Notes under the pieces: generated by a model
Database searches by the model: none
Seen by the model: the letters and a program-made list of their open reading frames with translations, nothing else
Told to the model about the DNA's origin: nothing
DNA from: Tausonia pullulans
Lineage: Eukaryota > Basidiomycota > Tremellomycetes > Cystofilobasidiales > Mrakiaceae
Length of the DNA stretch: 64,000 nt
Direction of reading: 5' to 3'
NCBI GenBank assembly: GCA_951802195.1
Contig: OX637627.1
Coordinates: 62,001-126,000, forward strand
Made by a program: the position numbers and the translations under genes
Shown: in pieces, positions 35,712 through 46,569 of the stretch
Numbering within the stretch: position 1 is the stretch's first letter
Layout: each line of letters starts with the position of its first letter

Positions 35712-38700
35712 TCAACTGACCAGCCGGACAGCCCAGATATCCTCCTCGCATGCGTAACGGCCGCCTCCACGAGCCTTGTCCTTGGGGATCACTGCGAAAG
35801 CCTCGGCGCCGCGCTCAAAAGGGACGACGTGGTTCACGCCGATAGGCCGGTAAGGGTGGGTCGCGGCGATCCACTCGAGGATCTAGAGGGAGAAATGAGT
35901 CAGCATCGGCAACTGCGCTTCAGGGAGAGACAGGACGCACATCGCGAATGTCCTCGCCCATCGAGTCGACGATTGGCCCGGCGCCAGAGGGCGAGACGTA
36001 GGCGTACGAGATCTTTTTCGAGTCCCTCTTGGAGAAGGCTCGACGGAAGGAGGAGAACCCGCCCTTGGTCGCGGGTGAGGGAGGGCCGCTGGAGGGAGAC
36101 GAGACCGAGGACGTGGACGATGTGCCGGAGAACGACGCGGTCGGAGTGGTGGAGGTCGAGGTTGGTCCATCGCCTCGGAGCGTGACGAAGCTGAGGAAAA
36201 CGGGATCAACTCAGATGCCGTTCCTAACTGGATAGAAAGACAAGAGAACCACTCACCATCCGCCCTGGACCAGGACTCTCCTCGCCTCGGTGTAGATCCT
36301 TGCCCCACCCTCACAGTCGAGGATATACTCGTAGCTAGTCTCATACTCAGCCTGCAGAACGGCCAACGGCTCACCGAGCTTGACCCCGTTGGTCATGAGC
36401 TTTCCCACCGTCGCGTGTGCCCATTCAGCTCTCCAGTCCTCAGGTACCTGGACGACAACAATGACCCCGCGAGCGATGAGCTCTTGCGCCGCGCAAACGC
36501 CGACGGCCCAGTCCGAGGCGGTGCCCGTCCCGCCGTGGCCGTTGCCGCCGATGAGGACGAGGGCCCGTGAGCCGCGGGTGACTCCTCCAACGGCTCGATG
36601 AGCCGGAATGCCCAGCAGCGGGAGGCTCGCGACATCCTCGAGTGTGAGCCGACCCCGAGGGTCATCGAGGGCGCGAAGTGGCGGAGCCAAGGCAAGCCAG
36701 CGGCGCTCAACGACGACGAACTCGCTGAGCGCACCGGACTTCCGAACGGAGAGCAGACCAAAGACAAGGTCGCCCTTGGAGAAGCCCTTGACGGCGTCCC
36801 CCCACTCGAGGACTTTGCCGACGAAGGACCGACCAGGAATGAAGCCCTTGCCGGCCTCTTTCGCCGTGTCTGCGTCGTATTGGTCTAGCGCGACAGCCCA
36901 GATACGAATGAGGAGCGTGCTCGACGAGAGTCGGCGTGGCGGAGGGGTGTGCGAGGAGAAGGCGAGCGAGATAGACGGCGTCATCCGGAGGTGCATCGGC
37001 GTTGGCGTCGCTGAGGGTCGGCGGAGGATCGAAGTCGCTGTCGCAGACGAGTAATTGGAGAGCGCCGCGGACTCGATGGCGAGCGTGCTCATCGAGGTTG
37101 ACGGCATGCCGACCACTTCAGCTTTGAGCTTACCCGTGTACCGCGCGGGCGACTTGGATGGCCGGTACGCGCCTGAGGGAAGTGTGAGTGTACTGGGATG
37201 GGAAGGCGTCGAGGAATCAATGTCAGGAGCAACGATGGGAAGAAGTAAGAGGATAGTAACGCACGAGTAAGCCGAACCGCCACTGATCGACGTCCCACCT
37301 TCCCCACGAGCAGCTCCATCAAGAACTTGCGGTAGCGTGTACTTGGAGACCGTCTCAATACCACCGACTTCAGATGGAAGCGGCCTATGCTGACCAGTCG
37401 TGTCGAACGATCGAACACTGCGCAGATCGCCCGCGAAGGAGCCGCTTTCGTAGACCGAGTGGCGTTTGCTGCCCCCGCCTCGAGCGCTGTTGGAATGCTC
37501 CTCCTCCCACTGCCGAAAGACGCTACCATCCCCACCCAACACCGACTTTCGGAACTCGCGCTTCCCCGAGTCCGAGACATTCGACTGGGTTCTCCGTCTC
37601 CAGGCATCCGGGCTCTCCTCACCATAGTCTTCGTAGGAAGATCCACTCCCGCCACGACTATTACTGTCACCGCCAGCAATTGACGTCGGAGCAGAGGGAA
37701 ACATCGCCGAGTAGGCGTAGGAGTCGAGCAGCGCCGAGCTAGGCCGGGGTAGGAAAGGTGTTTGAGCGGGCGGGACGGTAAAACCACGATCGTACGGTGT
37801 GTGGATCGAGCCAGGGCGAGAGGAAGGTGCTGAGAGCGCCTGCGAGTGGCCGCGGTGTGAGCGCGAACTTGCATGTGAGGCGGTCCCTCCAACGGCGGAC
37901 ATGATAGAAGGGGCTGGGGAGGCGAGGATGGCGGGTGGTGAGGCGTCAAGCTCAGAGCGGAAGGAAGCCTGCGAGTAGCGAGAAGCCGTCGAGTCGGACG
38001 ACCGCACCGAATCTGGACGGCTGACACGCCTGAGAACGGCTGGCGAGAACGGGGTAGCGGAGTTGGCGGAATGTCCTATCCCTCTTTGAGAGGAGGAAGA
38101 CGTGGAAAAATGAGAGGACGACCCGAGCGTAGAGTCCCGAGAGTTCGCCGATCGAGGAGGCTCACCGTGCCAGCTCACACGGCTGTCGTCCTCAAGGCCG
38201 TTTTGGCCGCTTTCCTTGTAATCTTCCTCATGGAACACTCCGTCAGCGCGCTGGAACAGCGGCGTCTCGAAAGATAGTGGTGATGAAGCAAACGTCTTGG
38301 GACTAGTCTGTAGCGCAGGAGCGCGCTGGACTTGCTGACGTCTGCCAGGATTGAGCGAGTGTTCCGAGAAGAGGTCTTGCTCGAGCCCTGCGACCGAGGA
38401 AGGCGAGTCCACCGTCGGGGAGGAGGAGTTTGAGTTCGGGAGGGGGACACTGGCAGGGATGGGGAAAGCCTCTGGTGTTGGAGGCTGCACAGCCAAGCTG
38501 GGTGTCGTGGGGCCTAATTTTCTGACAGACGGAAGGGAAGATGAGATGGAAAAGGAGCTGGTGGGGAGATGAGAGTTACTTGACGACATGGACTCCGTCG
38601 CGTCGGTACCACCGGTGGAAGGAGGCTTGGCTGGGGTTGGCGGCTGGATGGTGAGCGTCGGCGTCCTCGACCTCGGTGGCACAGTAACTGAAGAAATTTG

Positions 38701-39906
38701 CTGCTGAAAGAAGACCGAGTCCAAATTGTCTTCGAGCGAAGTACTGGGTGTGTAGAATGCCGCACTGCTGCTGTCGTCATCATCTGATGCCTCCTCCCTT
38801 CCTCTTCCAGCTGACACCGATTTATCCGTCGACATTGCCGGGGCTGCTTCTGGCCCCACCTTCGCCCCTATGGTCGCATGCTCCAGCTGCTCGCGCAACA
38901 GCCTTGCCTCCGTCTCGGCTCGAGCAAGCTGCTCCTTCAAAAGGCGCGTCTTGGCGAAGACGAGTTGCTCCTTGAGCAGACGAACGTCGTCCGACGCCTT
39001 CGCCGGTGTTATACCAGAGGGTATGATTCCGCCGATACCACCGAAGCTGATCGTCGAGTCTAAAGGGGTCATGGTCTCGAAGGCGCCAGAGGAGGATCGC
39101 TGGGTCGTAGGCGAAGATGTTGAGCTGACGGTGACCTGTGAACCGAGCTTGATCGGATGATTCTCGCTTCCGTATCTTCGAGAGGACGATGAAGATGAGG
39201 AGACCATTGAGCCAGAGCCACCCCTCCGACCACCGGTCACGGTCCTGGACGATTCCGACATGAAGCTGGACGCAGACTCGTTGACGTCGGCCGATGCCAA
39301 GGTCGAGGCGGCTGCGATCTTGTGGCGTTGTTCTGCCCAGCGTTCACGGACAGACTCTCCTTCAGAATTGTGCTGTTTGTGGTGGTGGTCGAGAGAGGCG
39401 TGGCCCTCGTCCTCGTCCGACAATCCTCTACCTCGAGCGACCCGCTGACGCGTCTCGGACGAGTGCGGCTGACAGCTTCTGTCTTTCAACGCTGCCGCTG
39501 CTCGATGTTGGCTCCTACTTCGATTTACAGCAGGCTCTTCGGCGACTGAGGCATCCGGCGAGCGTCCCAAAGACTTGCGAAGCGACGGGTGGGCCTGCTG
39601 CTGGGAGGACGATGGCGAGGCGCGTCGTTGTACTCCTTCTCTGGACGTATTGACGCCATCCCCTTTCCTCCCTCCGTGATGATCAACCTCATCGTGCCTT
39701 GACCGACCCGTGCGGGTAGACTTCGTACGGGAAGCAGAAGACGTCGCCGAGGAGGATGAGTCACCGGTTGGCGTCGATGCTTGATGGTCCACGATGGTCG
39801 GCGACGGCGGCGGCCAGACCGGCGGAGGGACGTGGGCGTAGCTCTGGGAGGGCTTGCCGGAAACCTGCTGCCAAAAGGAGGGCTTGGACTTTTTGGAGGA
39901 GACCAT
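35712..39906 (-). CDS. Large Ser-rich protein with C-terminal quinone-oxidoreductase/ADH-like (MDR) domain
   Basis: About 1,260 residues. I chose the ATG at 39906 (MVSSKKSKPSFWQQVSGKPS), because the open frame upstream is CT-rich low complexity. The first 870 residues are mostly Ser/Thr/Pro/Arg-rich and likely disordered. At about residues 315-360 (near 38880-38990) a short heptad-like coiled coil repeats RLLKEQL, RLLKEQL and RLLREQL. The C-terminal 390 residues resemble zinc-independent medium-chain dehydrogenases: IRIWAVALDQYDADTA, FIPGRSFVGKVLEWG, LTLEDVASLPLLGIPAHRAV, the glycine-rich VLIGGNGHGGTG, and YILDCEGGARIYTEARRVL. After an intron the domain ends with IGVNHVVPFERGAEAFAVIP and TGA at 35712. 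The nucleotide-binding glycine motif is unusual and may not bind NADPH. AST1-like membrane-traffic proteins have a related domain. Function is unknown. Confidence 0.75.
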
Positions 39907-41327
39907 CCCGGGGACCTTCTCTGGTCTGGTCAAGCGAGGAAGAAGGGAAGGGATAAGTGATAATGGAGGGAAGCCGAGCGGCGGCCGAGGGCGAGAGACA
40001 GGTAAGCGGTCAGCGAGAGGTTGTCGCGTGCACAATCTCTGGGCGAGAAAAACGTACAAACTCGCCGAGAGGGAGAGGAGCAGGATGATAGAGAGGAAAG
40101 AAAAAGGAGGGAAGAGACCGGATTTGATGGAAGTTGAGGGGGAGGGAAGGGATGATGAGCCGAGGGAAGCGCGGGGATGGGTGAGGGTGAGACAGACCTT
40201 GAGGAGACAAGGGGGGGCAGACGTCGGCGTCGGTAATGTTTGCCTGTCATCGCACCCCCCACAGCCGGGATCTTTCTTCAATTCCTCAGTGGGAATGTTC
40301 GATCGCACATCAGACGGGGTATGACGACAAAGAGAGGGCGACACAACAGCCAGAGCATAGAAGGGCCATCGGCGTGTGAACGCGCCTGACAAGCGATGGC
40401 ATTGTTCCTCAACTGCGCGCGCGCGCAGTGCCTAGGCAGGCGGGACAAAGACATTGAAGAAGAGACACAGCCGGGCACAAAGGGGGCTGCTAGGCAAGAA
40501 AAAAAAAGGAACGGGAGGCGAAAGCGAGGAGAATCAGACGAGAAACTAGGGAGCGAGGGCGAGACAAGGAGACACCGGGCACAAGAGATTGAAAAATGAC
40601 TAGGCGAGTGGAGAGGGGGAGGAGCAACCAAAATGGGTTAGGTTCGCGAGAAGCAAACTCACCGTCAATCTAGAGGGCGAGCGACAGGACAGGCAGAGAA
40701 GGAGGAGGCAATGTGAGCGGGCGAGTAGACAGGCACGCGCCTGTGCTTCTGGCTCCTCCACTCCAACCATCTGCACACACAACTCCGCATCACCGTCGCT
40801 CGAGCCGGCCCGTCGGAATAGTTGGATAGGAAAAACAGAAGATGGGTAAGGAGGACGAGAGCGAGAGTAGCAAGGACAGAGAGAAAGAGAGAGAAGCATA
40901 TAAAGAAGGGTGGACGCGAGGAACGTTGCAGTTTGCGGCGGTCTCCACAACCCCTGACCTATCACTCCTTCTTCTCTTCCGACGGAAGAGAGGAAAAAAA
41001 TGAGGCGGTCGGTAGATGAGAGAGACCGAAGCGAGCGAGCTAGCGAAGGAGAAGGAGGGCAAAATGAAAAGAGACGAAACAAAAGAGCATGGGAAAGGAC
41101 AGAACGGTAGGGCGAATGCTAGGGTGTTTGTGGGAAAAGGGTAAGTGAGACAAAAGGAGAACCTGAGAACCCGGAGAAAGACGACAGAGAAAAATAGTAA
41201 GAGAAACAGTGATTGTGTATTTGTATGCATGATGCAATGATGGCGACGCTGGAGGGAACACACGACAGCCGGTCAGTCTAACAACTCTCGACAAACCTCA
41301 TGCCGAGCCAAGTGTTCACTCACTTCC
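39907..41327. other. Intergenic region with a strong CT/GA strand bias
   Basis: About 1.42 kb upstream of the large Ser-rich gene. The minus strand is highly pyrimidine-rich for most of its length, as in other promoters and 5' UTRs of this window but far longer. Low-complexity open frames here (for example minus 40600-41082) are products of that bias. An untranslated 5' exon of the downstream gene could lie here; nothing else was recognised. Confidence 0.5.
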
Positions 41328-44300
41328 TCAAATAGCCGTGTTCTCGTCGAACCGGCCGATGCCCTCGCCAGACCCGGTCGCTCCTCCACCGCGACCACCT
41401 GCGCCATACCTTGAGCCAGCCAGTTGCTGGGTCCTCAGTCCCGTGCCAGCAAAACTTCCGTACCCAAAGCTCCTCCCGCTGCCAGCCGGCCTCTGTCTAC
41501 CGGGCGCACCACCACCACCCGAGACATCGAGAATCTCCATCTCCGCTGCGAGGTCGCGTCCAGCTACGGCTGCGCCGCCGGACGAATGTACACTCGCGCT
41601 CGCGGCGCGGGCGCGGCTACCGGGGGAATTCTGCTGCTGCTGTTGGAGGTAATCCTGCTGGGCGGCGGCCATGCCGCCGGGGGCAGTCGCGGGGGGCGAG
41701 AAGGCCCCGAAGTAGCGGGAGGAGGACAACGTTTCGGATGAGTAGGAACCCGTCGACTGAAGAGGAGGAGGAATGTTGCCGCTGGGTCCACCTCCTACAT
41801 TGCCACCGCCGTTGGCGCGGTAATCAGGGTCAAACACTGAGGAGACATTTGAACCGGGCGAGGTAACAGCTGTGCGAAGCGACGACGGCGGGCCGGAGAA
41901 GGAGCCTGGGATGCGCGTCGTCGTCGACGTCGGCGAGAGGAGAGGTCCACCGGTCGATTGCCGCTGGTACATCGAGGCCATGAACGAGTCGCGCTCGGCC
42001 GAGGAGTTCGCGAGATTCTGCTGAAACCCTTCGTACTCGTCCTCACCGCTGCCTCCGCCACCGGCGCCAGGAGGGCCGCGGAATCGGCCAGCGGGTGCGT
42101 ATTCACTGTGTCGGCGATCATCACCTTGGTGGTTCTGAGGGAGCTTTGGGGTGTTCGTAATGGGCGACTGGGCCGGCGAGAATGGCGCAAAGTTGCTTTG
42201 CTGCTGCTGCTGCTGGCCGCCACCCTGCTGGAAGCCAAGGTTGCCGTCCGGAGCGTTGTTGCCATCCTGCTGCTGCTGTAGCTGATCGTCGTGCGGGCTG
42301 AAGCCAGCGAGACCACCCTGGGCAGCGAGGCGAGCAAGAAGGGCCGGGTTGAGTCCTCCGCCGGCACCTGCACCTGAGTTTGTTCCTCCCAGCCCACTAC
42401 CGCTGAGACTGAGGAGGGTCTGGAGGGTCTGAGGGCTCAGCCCGGCGAGAGCAGGGATGGCGTTCCCGAGCCCTGCGAGCCCAGCGACACCGCCGAAACT
42501 GCCAGGGCTCACACCCCCTCCCCCACCCGGGAGGCCACCGAAACCGCCTCCAATGCCATTGTGCCCCGGGAGGCCTCCCGTACTACTACCTGCGGCGGGG
42601 CCAGGTCGGCCGTTGGGGAGGAACTGATTTGGCACTCCGACACCGCTAGGGCTGCCCTGTCCGCCAACAGCGAGCTGGTGAAGCAAGTTGGTGTTGCCGC
42701 CCCCAAGGCCCCCAAGCCCTTGGAGTGCCAGCCCCAACTGAGCCGCCTGCGCCGGCGTCAGCCCATTGAGGCCCGTCAGCGCGCCGAGCCCCAGCCCGAG
42801 CTGAGCGGCCTGAGCTGCGGCCTGGGTGGCCTTGTACTGGCTTCGACCCCAACTGAGGCGAATGCGACCGCCGCCGATCGGAAAGCCTTGCATGCGCTCG
42901 ATAGCACGCTCGGCGTCGAGCTTGCGGACGAACTGGACGAAGCCGCAGCCTTTGCCGGGGGGGATCTTGACCTGGAGGGGGGAAAGGAGAGAAAATTGTC
43001 AGCAGCCATGCAAGTCTACATCAGAACGAGCCCAACGCACATAGGTGATCTCGCCAAAGGGTGCAAAAAATGTCTTGAGCGTTTCCTCCGAGATGAGACT
43101 GCTCAGTCCGCCGACAAAGACGGTGGTGTTGTTCGGGTCCGTCGAATTGACGGTCCCGCCTCCCCCTCCTCCGGCTCCAGTAACAGGCGTCGATCCCGGA
43201 ACTGGCGAAGGGACTTGGCCAGCGACCGCTCCATTGTTATTGCCCGTGTCGTACATGGGGGGGAGTGGGGCCGTCGCTGAGGGCGAAAGCGGGGATATGG
43301 CTGCCGAGTCGTTGCGAGATAGCGGTGGCTGCTGAGGCTGCTGCTGGGCGCCACCAAGGTTGAGCGTCCCCGGGAAGAGTGAGGCGCCAGGCGAAGTCGG
43401 GAACGAGGCGCTCCCAGGCGAAACGGGCAGGGAGGAAGAATTGAAGGACTGGCCAAGGAGCTGCTGTTGCTGCTGCTGCTGTTGCTGATGCTGCTGATGC
43501 TGTTGCTGTTGCTGGGCTGGAACAATCGTTGACCCCTGCTGTCCATCCGAGGGGGTGGAAGGTCCGTCGATCGCCGTCGGGGATGCCGTTGCGAGGCCAC
43601 CCTGGCCCGATTGCTGAGGAGGGAAGGAGAGGCCCGTCGCTGGTCCAAAGGGAAGCCTGCCGCCATTGGCGGCCATGTATTGCGTGAGGTACTCAATCAT
43701 ATTGGGCGAAAGACGCCGCTCAGGCGGAGGGAGCGGAACCGAATCAGACAAAGTTGACGTCGTTGGCGCGGACGGGGGAGGGAGTGGAGGCGCTTGCTGG
43801 CCCTGCTGAGGCTGAGGATGAGCGATATTGTTGGTATACGCGCCAGGGGTCGATGCCTGGATGTTGTTGAACGACTGCTGGTGAAGAGGGGACGATGCAG
43901 CAGCGGCACCGTATTCACCCTGAAGCTGAAGGAAGCCTCCCTGAGACGTAGCCGAGAGTGGTGGAGGTGGCAAAGGGGAAGCGCCCCTCGAGGTTCCTCC
44001 GATGGTGATGCCCTGAGTGCCCGTGCTCGTCACGCTGAGGCCAGACTTGTTCTTAGCTGTTGCGTGCGAGAGACGCATCGGCCGGGATAGGCAGTAAACG
44101 CCCTGCATCTCGGAGAGCGCGCGGAGCTGGTCGGCCTCCTCGCCGAAACTGTATGGAAACGCGCCAGTCAGTGAAACGATCCCCAGACTCTATCGAGAGC
44201 AAGATGGGCCGACTCACCGAACAAAGCCGTAGCCTCGGCTGCCTCCGCCCGTCGGGTCGAGCATGATCTTGGCACTCCTCGTAGTCGTGTAGGAATGGCG

Positions 44301-45792
44301 AGCCTGGCCGTTTTCCCTCATCGGCGGGTTGAGGAACAGTCTAACCAAGTCGCCCTCGCCAACCTCTGGAGCAAGATCACCGACGAAAATGGAGAACTCC
44401 TTCTCTGGCGGTATGTCGGTCATCTGCGCCGGGTTCACCGCCGCTGGATTGGTCGAAGACGTCGAAGAGGACGCCCAATTGGCTTTGAAGGGTCGCGTTG
44501 AGTTAGGCATTATGACGGGTGGGTTCGCTGTTGTCGGCGTGAGTGTGTGAAGGACACGAGTTGCGAGGTGGGCGGTCTGAGGAGACAAATGCATTCGTCA
44601 GTGGGTGCACGCCAAGATGGGGATCGCTCGAAGGTGGGCAACTCACGGGGAAGGTCAGAAAGCAGTAACCGTTGCTCGTCGGTGGGGCTGTCAGCCCAAG
44701 CGGCGTCGTCGTTGGCAGAGGCCGAATGAGCTGGAGATGGAGGATCGTCCGTCAGCACACATGCGAGCTAGCGGACATAAATCTCCTACAACAGCTGGCA
44801 TGCTGCGCCCTCCCTTAGCCGGCGGGGCTGCTTAGTGAGGGCTGCCTTGCCAGGTAAAATCTTAGGACCGAGCGAGCGCGTGGGCAAAACGTCCCAACAG
44901 CAGCAAGGCAAGCCCATCATGCTCTCTCCTCGCGTTGCAAGAGAGCACACAATAGAGAGAGACAGATTGAGAGATAGAGAGAAAGCGAGAGGAAGAGTTC
45001 CCCGGTTCTCACCTTGATTGCGACGATGTCCCAGCCCATCAGGCTACACATCTGCCTCAGGTACCCCTCGTCCATCCATGTCTCGAGATCTCCCAACCAA
45101 AGCGTTCGCCTCTCTCCCGGTTCACGTCCAGTGCCGCCGATGGGCAGACTTCCAGGAGCACCACCGGGTGTCGACGACGCTCCTCCGGCGCGAGAGCCGT
45201 CGCCCATGGAGTAGCTGCCAGAGGTGGGAACGGCCGAGAAACCTGGCATGGGCGTGTAGACGGGCTCGCCTGCCGGGGAACGCTGTTGCTGCTGCTGTTG
45301 GGACGAGGGAGCGTGCTGAGACTGGTATGAGCCCGTGGGCCGTCGAGCAGGAGGAGGAGGAGTGCCCGCGGTCGCCGCCGTCGTAGCATTGATGAGGTCC
45401 TGGTGGGAGCGTTGATGGTGGTGGAAGAGCTGTTCGCTGTAAGTCGATGACTGCTGCTCTTGCGATGATGCGGGTGAAGAGTGCGATGGCTGCTCGATGC
45501 CGTTGTCACTAGTCGCCGCGTCTACCGGGGGAGGACGAGCGGCGAGATGGCCGGCGTTAATCACGGTCGACGGAGCTAGAGTCGGCGTCGGGGAGCCAGC
45601 CTTGGGCGTACTGTCATCGTCGGCCGTGTTTGCAGCAGCGGTGGGAGGATAAATGGCAGTAGCCTCAGACGAGGCCGGTTGGGCTAGGTCGTTCTGGTTT
45701 GTCGAGGCGGTCGACGAGGAGGACTCGGTCGTCGAGAGCATCGATCGTGCGCCGGTTGCGGAATTCACGGCGGGCTCACTGCTGCTCGACAT
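41328..45792 (-). CDS. Three-RRM RNA-binding protein (Nam8/Ngr1/Csx1 type)
   Basis: Likely mRNA-stability or splicing factor of the TIA-1/Nam8 group, about 1,200-1,300 residues. It starts MSSSSEPAVNSATGARSM at 45792 and has a long Ser/Gln-rich lead. RRM1 begins RRTLWLGDLETWMDEGYLRQ and is split by introns before LIRPLPTTTPLGLTAP and SNGYCFLTF. RRM2 reads EFSIFVGDLAPEVGEGDLVR, TTTRSAKIMLDP, GGSRGYGFVRF and ALSEMQGVYCLSRPMRLS. RRM3 comes after a Pro/Gln-rich spacer: TTVFVGGLSSLISEETLKTF, FAPFGEITYV, KGCGFVQFVRKLDAERAIER and GGRIRLSWGRSQYKATQ. The three-RRM order with a GDL motif in RRM1 and RRM2 and GGL in RRM3 is the Nam8/Csx1 pattern. The C-terminal 480 residues are Gly/Ala/Gln-rich and low complexity. 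Which yeast paralogue it matches best was not resolved. Confidence 0.88.
43460..43517 (-). repeat. Poly-glutamine (CAG/CAA) coding repeat
   Basis: Imperfect CAG/CAA/CAT repeat in the spacer between RRM2 and RRM3 of the RNA-binding gene. It encodes mostly Gln with a few His, about 17-18 residues. Such tracts in Csx1/TIA-type proteins often promote granule formation, though nothing here proves it. Confidence 0.85.
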
Positions 45793-46569
45793 GGGATTCG
45801 AGAGTGAGATGGAAGAGGCCGGCGGGGCGTCGGTCGGTTGGTTTTTTCCTTGGGGGCGTTAGCTTGCGAAAGAGAGAAGGAGAGTTGCTGAAGGTTGAGC
45901 GAGGGGGAGCTCAAGGGGGAGCTCAAGTGGAAGGAGGAAGAGGTGGAGGTGGTGGGATCGGGATTGAGTTTGCTGGGAGCGAGAAACGATGCGAACCGAG
46001 CTGGGAGCGAAGGACGGGAGAGAGTGAGCAGAAGCGAGAGGATGGAGGGCGGGTGATGAGCAGATGGCCGTCGAGGGTAGGAAGGAGGGATGAGACGGCG
46101 ACCCGTGTCGGTCAAACGAGCAGGCGCGGCGAGCGCTAGTCAGCGCAAGTATTGGCCGAGGGAGGGAGGCTACTTCGCACACTTCACTTTCCCCGCATTC
46201 CTCAGCCCATGATTTCATTGAAAGGGCCGCCACGGACCCGGACGTAAATGGGGGGCGACAGCGATGACCACGGGAGATGGGAGCGTGCCGATATCGGTGG
46301 GAATTAGTGCTTAGTGCCAGTGGTGCGCGGCTGCTTGACGACACGACGTGGAAACGGTGATAGAGATACACGACTCCTGGCATACAAGAAGAACAACGAG
46401 ACGAAACGATGACGGTGACGTAAAGAGTTGGGGGATATATGGGTAGAGAAGTGAGGAAGCCAAGAAGGCGCAAGGAATGAAGGAAAGGAGGCAGAGGACC
46501 AAGCATAAGGATACACGGAGAGGAGACAGGGAAGGAGTGAAGTGTGACGAAAATGTATGGGAAAGGAAT
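45793..46569. other. Intergenic region, RRM-gene promoter and TSC2 3' end
   Basis: 777 bp between two minus-strand genes. The half next to the RRM gene is CT-rich on the sense strand. No other gene or RNA feature was recognised. Confidence 0.5.

Noticed and set aside
39907-40392. In-frame upstream extension of the large Ser-rich gene starting at 40392
   Set aside because: The extension is a product of CT-rich DNA and looks like leader sequence. The ATG at 39906 begins a more protein-like and better placed N-terminus.
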